DNA of 64,000 nt, from NCBI GenBank assembly GCA_018894105.1, contig CM032121.1:4630507-4694506 (forward strand), written 5' to 3'. The number at the start of each line of letters is the position of its first letter. The stretch's first letter is position 1. The notes beneath the pieces were generated by a model. It worked only from the letters and a program-made list of their open reading frames with translations, ran no database searches and had not been told where the DNA came from. Positions 24,227-35,500 of the stretch are shown here, one piece after another. Position numbers and translations under genes: made by a program. Origin of the DNA: Jacaranda mimosifolia (Eukaryota; Streptophyta; Magnoliopsida; Lamiales; Bignoniaceae).

Positions 24227-25641
24227 ATATACGGTGCGTTGATTGCAAGCAGCATAGCGAGCGCCTCAAGTTCAATACACCTTCCTCCTGAAAAGTGAAA
24301 GTGATAGTAGTCCGGGCACACTCAGGAGTGACATTTCAGATGGAGCGGAGGAGTTATTTTTCGTCATAGAGATTATCGCACCAAACATTGCATCGCAAAG
24401 GATGCCTCGAAATAACTCCTGGATGCAAGGCGAAGACTGGGTGGCAGAAATATTGAATGCTCACCCTCAGAGGTTTTACGATAACATCCGTATGACCAAG
24501 CCTACATTTGAAGCTCTTGTTGACTTACTGACATCTCGTGGCTTATTAACCCAGACTTTTAGATCACGAGTATCTATTGCGGAGGAAGTGTCCATGTTCA
24601 TGCAAGTAGTAGGCATGCACCAAAGACAACGTTATATAATGGAGAGGTTCCAACATTCCTTATCCACGGTGAACCGCCATATAAGTCTATAAGACGAGTT
24701 TTATGTGCACTGGTCTGTTTGGCGCCTGGGATTATATCTCGACCATGATATGATGAAGTTCCACCTCAAATCGAGTCGAGTCCCAATTTTTAGGTTTGAT
24801 TATTTTTGCACGATAGATTTTCATTATATTATAAATATACTGGAAAATTCGTTTGTTGTTTTTAATAGCCAAAGGGAGTCGTAGGAGCAATTGATGGCAC
24901 TCTGATAAATACATAGGTCCCTCATGGTCGATAGAATGCATACAGGTCACGCAAGGGAAACACATTGCTATATGTGATTTTGACCTTATGTTTCACTTGT
25001 GTGAATGCCAGATGGGAAGGTAGCACAAATGACTCACAGGTGTTACTCACGGTGATTTAGAATGACCTATTCTTCCCGTTTCCTCCACCAAGTTCCTTAT
25101 ATGACTCAAAGCAGCCATTGTGTATCATTCGATTACGATTCTTTTTTAATTTGTATTACATTATTTGAATGTTGTCCTTTTCACCATCCCAGGGAAGTAC
25201 TACCTTGTTGATGTCGGCTTTACAAACTACATGTGCTTTCTAGCACCGTATAGACAATCGCGCTACCATCTTGAGGAGTTTAGAAATTTTGTTTTGTATA
25301 ACAGTCACAGAGAAATGTTCAATCACGCACACTCGAGATTGAGGAACAACATAGAGCGTTCATTCGAGGTTCTGAAAAAGAGGTTTCTTATTCTAGCTTG
25401 GGGGATGCCTAACTATTTCCTCAATCGTCAAAGGGACTTGGCCATTGCTTGCTACGTTTTACATAATTTTATTCAAAAGTTCAATCGTGATGATAAAATT
25501 TTCAACGAGCCTTCGACTGAGAAGGAGATTGATTGTCACACCTTCTACTGCAGGGTTCATCCAAGTCAAGAAGAGATCAACGCGCAGGTTGCTTTCAGGG
25601 AAAACATAGCAAAGCAAACGTGGCATGATAGTAGGAATTGA
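24227..25641 (+). pseudogene. PIF/Harbinger DDE transposase (HARBI1-like), decayed
   Basis: The N-terminal part (MPRNNSW, HPQRFYDNIRM, FEALVDLL, STVNRH) matches plant HARBI1-like nucleases. After a frameshift near 24690 the VLCALVCLAPGIISRP and YDEVPPQI motifs follow. An intron ends in TTTAATAG at 24868; GAIDGT carries the first catalytic Asp (24893-24895). The second Asp is in STNDSQV (25031-25033) and the Glu in NIERSF (25354-25356), so the DDE_Tnp_4 triad is still legible. The last exon (from 25193) is intact: GKYYLVDVGF, LAPYR, YHLEEF, then LKKRFLIL, ACYVLHNFIQ and stop at 25641. Stops occur after LINT, in PHGR.NAYRSRKG and before NDLFFPFPPP. It cannot make an active enzyme. Confidence 0.9.
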
Positions 25642-25915
25642 AATGAAGTAGGGTTAAATTAAGTTGTGAAACAAATAAAGTTCGTATCGGTAGCTTGTGT
25701 AGGTGTTAAGTATGAAACCAAATGTACCGTCCTTTACTTTTTTTGTGGGTGTACTGTGTATCTTATTTATCTATTTTGGTTGTTGTATTACTTGTTATGT
25801 TCTGTTGCACTCGTTATTATACGTCGACTTATTGTTTGTTTTGACTTTTATCCTTCTTTTATCATTTTAATCATCCATAAATTTTATGTAGCTTATTTGA
25901 CTTGTGTCACCGGTG

Positions 25916-26351
25916 ATGGGTTCACACAACCCTCCTTTATGTGCGTGTAGGGCTGGACCGATGCGAGTATACGTGGCCAAGACACCTGCAAATTACGGAC
26001 GATTCTTCTTTAGATGTCCTATGGGGGGATCATATTAGTTCTTTCCTATGGGTGGACTCGTGGACACATAGTGGGCAGTCCTGCAGACAGCGTAGTAGCA
26101 CTACATTTACTAGATCACAATCTCACTTTGACATCGGCAGTTCTGCTTGGCCTTCGTCATCGGCCGCATATGCGCATAGCGATAGGAGAGAGGAATTCAG
26201 TGGTGATACTAGCTCCAACCGATCCTATGATTCATTTGCTGCGTTAACCGGATCTTCACTACTTTTCCCATTATGTGGATGTCTTATGTTTGTCATACTT
26301 GTCATTTTGATCCTTCTGGTTGTTGTACTCATTAAGCTACTAGTGGTGTGA
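25916..26351 (+). pseudogene. GRF-type zinc-finger protein with C-terminal membrane segment, one break
   Basis: From ATG at 25916 the frame reads PLCACRAGP, VAKTPANYGRFFFRCP and GGSY before a stop at about 26034. The other frame then continues with SSFLWVDSWTHS. Together this is the GRF zinc-finger pattern: C-x-C, T-x-x-N-x-GR-x-F, a CP pair, then F-x-WVD. It is followed by a serine-rich spacer and a strongly hydrophobic tail (LFPLCGCLMFVILVILILL...) ending at 26351, as in the plant At4g04775-like family of small GRF proteins. GRF fingers bind single-stranded DNA in other proteins; the role here is unknown. It lies 275 bp after the transposase in the same orientation, which suggests element cargo or a third element gene. 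Confidence 0.7.
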
Positions 26352-26558
26352 TGTTAGGACATGATGTTTGATTTGTGTTTCAGTAATGTAAAAATTTTAC
26401 GGTTAGGACTACTGTAACTTCGAATGTATGATTTGCGTGTCTTTGTAAATGTACTGTGCGCCATGTAGTATTTAATATGTTTAATTTCAAGATTTATGTG
26501 TATGTATATTGGTGCATTTATTTTAATATTCATTATTTATGCAACTGTAGGTGTTGCT

Positions 26559-28068
26559 ATGAGTCGACGTCGATCAGTTGATGCTAGGGATGGCAACGGG
26601 GCGGGTCTGGGGCGGGTTTTGCAGGACTGGGGACCCGCCCCGCCTAAAAATTGAGAAACCCAGGGCCCGCCCCGCCCTACCTTAGGACCCGGACCCGGCG
26701 GGTTGGACCCGCCTAACCCGATTTTTTTTTTTTTGTGTATATATTTTTTTACCTTTTTTTCTTCATAATCACTTGAATATACATATTTTGCTCTAGTGAG
26801 TATCGAGTTTGAAAGAATAAAATTGAAACAAGTTTAAAAAAAAAAAAAAAAGAAGCCCTAATTTTCTAATATAGTATTATAACCTAATAAATACTTATAC
26901 TTATATATAATATATATGTTATATGTAATATAATATATAATATAAATTATATATGTAATATATGTGTTATATATAATATAAATAATATAATATAATATAT
27001 AATATAACTATATATATATTATATAATATAATATAGGATGGGACCGGGGCGGGTCTTGATAATCAATACCCGCTACCCGTCCCATCCCCATTTTTTTCAC
27101 CCAAAACCCGCCCCATCCGGGGCGAGTCCGGGGCTGGGCCCCAGTTTACCCGAACCCATTGCCATCCCTAGTTGATGCTCTTACTTCTCAAGTCCCTGAT
27201 GTGTGAAGGCCAGATGTCGAGGAGAGATTTATCCACATGTTGCTAGATGCTAACACCGTTGAGCCGTTGACAAATGACATGTATGTTGAGATATGTATGC
27301 CAGAGTTGGCATACAAGTTGAGATGACCCTTCTACCGACCTTTCACCATACCGTTCGTTACTAAACATTTTTACGACTTGAAGAATATGTACGAAACAGT
27401 CAGCATAATCATGCAACATCTTGGCGTGCGACATAATGAGCGTATCGGGGGAGATGTATGTGCCACCTGAGTCGCGCGAGAGGTTTGCTCGTGTAAGCAT
27501 AATATTTGATGCACACAATTATTCCATTTAATGTTGTTTTTTTCCCTAATTTTTTTTTTTTTTTAGTAAACCAATGAAATATTTCTCTAATTTATTTTCC
27601 TTTGCAACTTGTGCCTTCATCTGCATGATATTTTAGTGGGGGGAGCCCCGATATGATTTATTACGGGAGATTTTTGCAGAGCCGATACCTATTGACCCAT
27701 CTGATAATAGCGAGGACACGGTTCATCCTGGAGTACAGTCTGGTGGGGATTACCTTCACCCAATTCTTGTTGTGGATTCTAATGCATCTCAAGCATCCCC
27801 TCATTATTACGGACCGCAGGCACCGACATGGTCGCCAATACGATCAGGGGTGGACATACATCCCAATCATGCACCTTTGTATGTACCTCCACCACAAGTT
27901 GGGGAACATAATAATAGTGATAGGGCATCAGTGGATGGTCAGGTCAGCCACGCACGACGTGGGCTCATGCGACGTCTGAACACGCTGCGTGCATCTAGAT
28001 CCACTAGTACAAGCGAGGTTAGCATCGCACAGTGCAGGCCACACACCCTACCGTCGCCAGAAGAGTAA
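26559..28068 (+). pseudogene. Second Myb/SANT-like protein of Harbinger, split by a hAT MITE
   Basis: Exon 1 starts MSRRRSVDA at 26559 and is interrupted at 26585 by a 586-bp hAT MITE. It resumes at 27179 with LTSQVPDV, a stop where Trp is expected, then RPDVEERFIHMLLDAN, a further stop, FYRPFTIPFVTKHFYDLKNM and YETVSIIMQHLGVRHNER. A frameshift leads to GEMYVPPESRERFAR and a donor (CGT/GTAAGC at 27493). Exon 2 (27637-28068) begins WGEPRYDLLREIFAEPIP and continues open to a stop. The order (W, VEE.FI..L, LKN.Y, then YD.L.EIF) parallels the first Myb/SANT-like remnant, but the C-terminal region differs. Function in the element is inferred. Confidence 0.65.
26585..27170. mobile_element. hAT-type MITE, family H2, 586 bp, inside a Harbinger gene
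   Basis: The ends TAGGGATGGCAA and TTGCCATCCCTA form a perfect 12-bp inverted repeat. The 8-bp TSD GTTGATGC is exact (26577-26584 and 27171-27178). GC-rich GGGGCGGGTC arms surround an extremely AT-rich core (about 26720-27040) with palindromic ATATAA runs. No coding capacity. The copy at 53080-53558 is the same family. The insertion is younger than the Harbinger gene it disrupts. Confidence 0.95.
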
Positions 28069-29191
28069 TCCGAAATAACATATTCAAACTTTCTTCATGT
28101 CGGGTTTAGCAAACTATGCATCGCCTTCACTTTATGATATTGTTGAATTAAACTCGTATTGGACATCTATGAGGATAACAATTATGCCATTGTTAAACAT
28201 TATTTTTCGACTTACCAAGTCATGTATTATTAAAGCACAACTAAAAAAATTGCATCACTGATTGGGAATAAATTGCTATTATTATTACTATTTTTCATAA
28301 GCACTTCTATATGGTAATTAACATTATAAACATCTAATTCAAATTGTCCTTTTATTTGGATTCATTCATTCATTTATCTAAATAAATCATTACATTAAAT
28401 GAAAATAAATATAGGCAATATAATTCTGTTAATATTATTTTGTTTAGTGCAATTGTATAATTTATCTGTACTACATATGATTAAATGTAATAAATCATCG
28501 GTATTGTACTCAATTACGGCTTTATAATTATATGTTATTATACTAGTAATACAATAATGTCATTATTTGCAAGTCAAATAATTTCGAGTGTATTAATAAA
28601 TTATATATTATAATGTAGTGTAATAATAAAAATATAGAAAGTTATTTTTGGCATATTATTGAATCAATTAATTATATTTTTTGTACTTGTACGTACGCAT
28701 TTATTATTAACCATAATTTTATTTTAAATTTACTAATCTCGATTTTTTATTAATTTAATAAATTTATTTTTGAATACTTAACTTGCTTTTTAATAATTAT
28801 TTTAATGTTGTTAAAATGTCATACGACATATATTTTGAATAAAGAAATATAATATGTCAAATTAATAAATCAAAAAAATTAATTATAAATCATTTAAGTA
28901 CAATACTATCTTAATCACTACAATAATATATATATATACATACATATATATCATCCAACAAATTAGTACACACACACACACACATATATATATAAAATAA
29001 AAAAAACCACTATCACCCTTTAAATCCAACAAAAAGCAACTGATTTGACATCAATAGTAAAATTTGTTTCTCCTCAAAACATAAAACAACAACCAACTCA
29101 TTTTCAATGTTTTCCCAAATACAAAAAAATACATGGCATATTCTTCAATTTTTCTCCCAAAATATTTTTTATAATTCATCTAAAAGGTACA
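28069..29191. other. AT-rich right interior of the Harbinger element
   Basis: No recognisable gene. It contains an (AT)n/(AC)n microsatellite cluster at about 28927-28996. The last 60 bp carry the right terminus. Confidence 0.6.
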
Positions 29192-29205
29192 AGAACAAGC
29201 CCTAA

Positions 29206-29538
29206 TCTTCTATATAAATTTCATAAATAAAAAAATATAGTAAAAACAAATAAAAAATAACTTTTTTTATTTATACACACACGTTAAGGGCTCGAACTTC
29301 TTTACGAAAACTTATGCCTATGGCCACATGCCACTCGGCAAATAAAAGAACAGTTTTCTTCAGGGTTTTACAATCAGTTCCGAATCTTGAACTGGGGCTG
29401 GGCTCTGGACAATCACCTGAAACGCAATTTGCAAATCAACATATTACCCGCCATACAAAAACCCTAAAACCCCTTCAGTCCTCAGGCGCATTTCCCTTCT
29501 TTCGTCGTTGATATTGTTGCGTGTTCAGAGGCACAGTC
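29206..29538 (+). promoter_or_regulatory. RPC5 upstream region with telo-box
   Basis: Only about 335 bp separate the Harbinger right end from the RPC5 start codon. A telo-box AAACCCTAA lies at 29459-29467, followed by CCCC. Telo-boxes are common near the transcription start of plant genes for transcription and translation machinery. No clear TATA box is visible at a fixed distance, so the start site is not assigned. Confidence 0.55.
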
Positions 29539-32500
29539 ATGGCGGACATGGACCTGGATGATCTGTTGGATGGTCCAGCCCAGGGCCCGAACCGACCTTC
29601 TAGGTTCGCGCCCAAAGGCTCGAAATTCAAACCCAGACCCAAAACCAAACCATCTCAGTCACTGCCGCCATCAGCATCCGATTCTGTGGAATCATTGCCC
29701 GTACCCAAGAAAGAGGAACTTGGTACCAAGCCCGTGCCGGAATATGGGAACGATGCAATTGAGATGGATGTCGACGTGAAGCCTGGGGTGAAAAAAGAAG
29801 AGAAAGATGATTTAATGGAAACGGAAGCAATGGAGGCTGGAGCTGCTGACCCTGAAGATGAAGTTGTTCGAGAAATTGACGTTTATTTTACTCCTTCTGT
29901 TGATCCTAAAACTCGGGTAAGTGGCCTGTTTTGTTTCTTTTAGCGTAACTTCGTTTTCATTTGTTTGTTAATTTTGTTTTTTAGTTTATCTTTGGTTGCT
30001 CATGTATGATTACATTGATTAACAAGCTCGAATGGTTATGGGACACTTTTTCTTTTTTCTCAGTTGTATGTGTTGCAATATCCACTTAGGCCACTGTGGC
30101 GGCCATATGAATTGGACGAAAGATGCCAAGAGGTGTGCACAAGTTTCTATCTGTGAATGACATATGTGTTGAAACTGTTTTATGTAGTTATTTTCTCATG
30201 AGAAAAGAATATGTTTCGTGCTGACTTGGAAGTTCTGAAATATTGGGAGAATTTGTGCTTCAATTTTAGGTGAGGGTGAAGCCAGCAAGCGCAGAAGTGG
30301 AAATTGATTTGGCTGTCGATGTCGACTCCAAGAATTATGACTCTGGTGCCGATCCCAGATTACAGGTGAAAAAGCAGGTTTTTCTTCTTAATGTTTCAAT
30401 GACTTGACGTTTTAGGCTCACAAAAAGTGATTTCTGGAGATGTGTTTTTCCATTTTGAATTGCATAAAAGTGAGTAATCCGTGTAGATCCATTTTTAATT
30501 TCAAAAGTTGGGAGACATGAGACTTCATAATGGGAGCTGTGTTTTAAACTGACTGCATGAAGTTGCTCTGGCGTGATTCTCAATTCATCAGAAGTTACTA
30601 AAAGTGCTAATCTCCATCATGTCTTTGTCATTGTTATTATGTTTATACTTTGGTGTTGGTTCTTATGATTTTTAGACCTCCAGTTTAATTTATTTAATTG
30701 CTTATTGTTTTATTAAGGGAGTCAGTGTTTGCATCATATCTTAGTATTTGATCTCTTGCTAGACTCTTACTGCATCATGGAAGCCACCTCATGCAAGTGG
30801 ATATGCTGTTGGAGTTCTCACTGGAAATAAGGCATGTTTTTCAATCTCCTTAAGGCCCAATTAATTTCCAGTTTCTGATTCTTTCTTATTTTTATTTTTT
30901 TTGGTTTCGGGGCATAGTTGGATTCTAAGGTTTCTATGGATATTGGAATGAGTTATAGCTTTTTTATTTATGCCCTTTTTCCTGTCATGCAGTTACACTT
31001 GAATCCCATTCATGCAGTAGTACAACTCCGACCATCAATGAAGCATCTTGATTTTAAGGAATCTAAGAGGAAGACTGGTCTGCCTAGTAATGTTGAAGAT
31101 ACAGTGAAGTTAGAAGAGCCCCAGGAAGTAAAACCTTCTGGGGCATCAAAAAAGATGGTTGGCTGTCTTTCTTTTGACATGTTTGTTAGTGACATGATAC
31201 CTCTTTATTGCAACCACTTTTTATGTCATTTGTCGTATGGTTATATGATTCAAGTAGTTGATGAAAGGGATATATCATCTTAGACTCGGTTAAGAAAGTA
31301 CTTTTTCTTTTTTACTGAACTGTGCCTGAAATGTAAATATTTATATGATGTAAAGAAATATGTTGGAAAGTGTTTCTTATGGTTCTACAAATAGTAATTT
31401 TATTTCAATTCCAGTATCAAGTTATTTATATGGAAGTCCTTGTTTATGTTATCTTTATAAGATTTGTAAGCTGAATCCTAATTCTTTACAGAGTAAAACT
31501 TCAGAGCAGACCAAGGACAATCCAGAGGTATGCATCCTTTAGCTCTCTGATCTTTCTCTATGATGATATCTATTTATGCTATCCTTAATCAACAGCTTAA
31601 GCTATGCTTAAAGTAGTAGATTTTCTATTTGACTTTCTAAGCAATAAGTTTCCGATAGCTAAATGGTTTGTTTTATGAGCGAACAATAATGATCCTTCTG
31701 TAATTACTTGTGATTATAGCTGTTTCTAGTGGTACATTCTTTACTTTTTCATCAGAATCATAATTCAATTATCTGAAGAACGATATATAGTAAGAAACTT
31801 TGTTGTTTCCACATTTATATTATCTTGAGCAAATTTTCCATTACTAAATTTGTGTAATAGAATTTTTTTTTCTTATCATTACTTCTATTCCCTTATTCCA
31901 TTATGGAGGTCCTTCATTCTGCTGTAGGGATGTCCCAAAGAATGACCTAAATTGTTAAGGAATTGAAACCTTTTGGGCCTTTGATGAAGCGAACTATGGC
32001 ATCAACCAATTCAATCGACAGGATAAAAGAGTCTGCTTTTTCATTTGCACAAAATGTATCAAATGGTACTTTTGAATGGACTAACGTGGGAACCCTCTTG
32101 CTCTTTTTCCTTGCTCTCCACTGTTAATTTAGTGGACAAAATAAAAAATTTGTGTACTGATAAAAAGGCTAAAGAAGTTGCAACTATTAACCACAATAGA
32201 GATGAATTGATAAATTTGTAAATCCTTTCATTGCTACTTTAAGAAGGCTCTGGTTTCTTCGTTATAACAATTTTAGGGTGTTGTATTAGTTTATTGAATG
32301 TGTCGAGAGGAATTTAGATGTAGTACAATGGTTCTCAAGCTTCCTTTTCTCAATATTCTTTATGATGATGTGAAGCAGACGCTCTTAGAACTGCTATTTT
32401 CCCTTTTGTTTTATATTATTAATAAGTTTTAGGCAAGATCTAATGTGGTTTTGCAGTTTATTGCCTTTCCTTCAGTCAGTGGTATTTCAATTCTGTTTTT

Positions 32501-35500
32501 TGTAAATATTCTGTCTTCCTTTTGCAGGGCTGGGTTCCTCTTAAATACCATAACGCTAGGAGTGACGTTGCAGCAGGATACCTACGAAAAATGGAGGCTC
32601 GAGAAGGATCACAGATTAACTTTTCCATGAGCTCGTATGCATTTACATGCTGCTACTTCCATGTTTCTGAATCTTTGATTAACAGATGTTCATTAAATTA
32701 TGCCAGCTTTGAAGACATTATATAAGTTATTTTTCTAATTCATATATTTTTTTTCTTTTCTCGGTTCACATTTGAAGGTATGATTATCTTAATAGCTTGT
32801 GTCCTGGCGCTTCTAGTGACAGTTTCAGTTCCAAAGGTCCTCCAAGAAGGTATCAATTTGGTTTTTGACGATAGTTTGTGATTTTTCTTCTTTTGATTTA
32901 TTAAAAAGTACACCAGCTATAAATTCTGTTCAATGGCTATAGTGCATTTGTCTGTTGACCATAGACATCTTTGTAAATTAATGGGGCCTGTTTCAGTCTC
33001 AAGCTTTTCCTGACTAGTTTACAACCAGTGAGGCCCTATACCCCTTTTTCTATTATTTTTCTTCTTTTGTTCAGTTGTTTTATTGATTAAGGCTTGCCTT
33101 ACTTGAGGGTTGATTTGAAAGCACCTCCTTGTATTTGACTGCTGGTGTATCTCTTACAGTGTCGGCAAGGTGAATAGAAATAACTAAATGAGTTTTTTAG
33201 ATCAATATGAACGAGAAAGAAACTTTTCTGCTGAACTTTTCTGAGTTTAATGAATGGAGGAAGTGACCTGACCTTAAGTTCATCAAACATTCAACTTCAA
33301 AAGATTTTTTATACCGTCTCTCTGCCATGTTTATTGCTACTCAGGATTATAGGGAGGGCTAATCATTTCTTGAATCCTGTTGTTTTTATGCTACATGGTA
33401 GTGTTTTCTTGGCTGGGATGGAAACTTACAACATTGCATTGCTTCTTCTCATTGCTTGACATTCATTGTGTGATCAAACATGTATCCCATCTATGAAGTC
33501 ATTGTATTTGCTGCATTACCTTTCTAATGCTTCCATATTTGTGGTCAAATACATGTTTTTTCCTAACTTTGTTAATGTTAATATGCTTGTGTTACAGAAA
33601 CTCAGCATTATGTCTCCTGTTTCTGAATAGTTGTTGGGCAATTGTACGTCGGTTATGGATATTCTTCTTAAATTTTGACGACATTTCAGGTTTTTGCTGA
33701 CATTACCGCTAAAAGAACGGTTTAAAACTTGGCTCCTTGAGGTCTGTGACTACTTACCTTGAAATCAAAGCTATGACAAGTTTTTCTATTATTTGAAACT
33801 CTCTCTTGTCAGGAGGTTGCATATCCTACTTTTGCATGGTTAGTGGAATGGTAGATTAGTTTTAAAGCAGCTGTTATGCTTGTTAATGCAAATCAAACAT
33901 ATGTGTCTTATTTGGTTATATCTGCCACGAGAACAGTTGTTCTAGATATTGTTTCCTGTGACTAGAGCTAGATAAACATTTTTGTCCTTGCCCTCTTTGA
34001 ATTAGTGGGGTATTGTAGATCCTTCTAGTGTCCCGCCGCCCCTCCTCTCCTGTCTACTCTACCTCCAATTTTTTCTTCTTCTTCTTCTAGCTGTGTTTTG
34101 TGTAAGATATCTATAAGTAATTTTAAAATTTTCCTGCGACTGATTTGTGAAGTTGCTTAAACAGGGTCCTCCAGTTCACAGATTTGATGCCCTGAAGTAC
34201 CTAGCACCAGACGAGTCTGTTGAAGAAGTTTTAGGGGTCTTGCAGGAACATGCCCGATTAGTTCAAGGACTTTGGGTTCCAAGAAGTTCATTGGTGTATG
34301 GAACAGATCAAGGAATTGAAGTTTTGGCTAGGGATTATGTTCTTCTTTTATTTAGCAAGAATGTGATCATTAACAGCTCTCAAATACCTCATCGGCCTCA
34401 ACTAGCTAAAGCAATGAAAGATGTACTAAATGTATTGGCTGTAGAGAGAACAGCCTTTGATGATTGGAAACTCAAAGAGCTCCCAGATATTAATTTCATA
34501 AAACTCAACCCTGCTGTTGTAAAGAAACAAAATGAAGAGTGGGAATCCTTGGAGAAGAAAATTAATGATCTCTTTGGAGGAAGAAATGGGCCTGGTATGA
34601 AGACCTCTTCAAAGCCGAATACCACCAACAACCCCACAACATCAAAAAGTTCCAATAAAGTAGCTGCACGCACTCCAAATGGAGCAACCTCAAGAACTGC
34701 AATGTCAGAGGAAGTTCGAGAGGCTATAACAAAAGCCCTTCAGAAACTTTTTAAAAGTGTCAAGGTTTGCAGGTGAGACACTCGGTTATATTGATTTTAC
34801 ATTTTCAAGTTCTTATGGGAAAATACATTGTCATTGTGATTGCTTTCCACCTCAATCACAAATGGCTCTAAAATTCTTTCTTCTAATTTTCCTCTACCTC
34901 TTCACCATTATCTTTCCACAATAAACTGAGATATATGTTCTTGTTTTCTTCATTTCTTCATCTGAATGTGTGCTTATTTTCTCATCATGTACTTGATTGT
35001 GCAAGTTTATAAGTGCACGAACATGTTGAATATGCAAATTCTCATTGTGATGTCAAACACACAAGTTTTGGATGGCCTTGAAGATCCATGGTGAATTTAT
35101 CTTTTCTGTTGGCTGGTTTGTAAGGATATTTTTAAATATGACTTTGACATGATTCATATTATTCTCTGGCACAATAGTATTTCTAGATAAGTAATTTATT
35201 GTCTCAAATAATACCAAATCTATGAAATCTGGTATCTGAAAAGACTGAAATTTCAGATGACAGAAGTTTCATTCTATGGGTTTACATAGTATTTCTAGGT
35301 AAGTAATATATTGTCCCAACTAACCCTAACTCTACAAAATCTGGTATCTGAAATTTCAGTTCAAGGAAGATTTCACTCTATGGGTTTATTCAAAGCTAAT
35401 TATGCTTGTAAGGATCAGTGAGTAATTATTTGTCCCATCTAATTTAAGTTTTTATATTGGTTTGGATATCTCCACTTGTTTTAGGGGAAAAGAAGCTTTA

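Larger units (their letters stand above)
18900..29202 (+). mobile_element. Decayed PIF/Harbinger element, 10.3 kb, with four gene remnants
   Basis: The left end reads GGGCTTGTTCT (18900-18910) and the right end AGAACAAGCCC (29192-29202), an 11-bp perfect inverted repeat. TAA flanks both sides (18897-18899 and 29203-29205), the TWA target expected for PIF/Harbinger. All recognised genes inside point the same way: Myb/SANT-like (22979-23974), DDE transposase (24227-25641), GRF zinc finger (25916-26351) and Myb/SANT-like 2 (26559-28068). All carry stops or frameshifts, so the copy is dead. The size is above the few kilobases usual for the family; a 586-bp hAT insertion explains only part of this. 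The TIR is short, so the outer boundaries are less certain than the gene content. Confidence 0.72.

Noticed and set aside
30918..31283. A 121-residue frame containing an RPC5 exon
   Set aside because: It is exon 5 of RPC5 extended into both flanking introns, not a separate gene.
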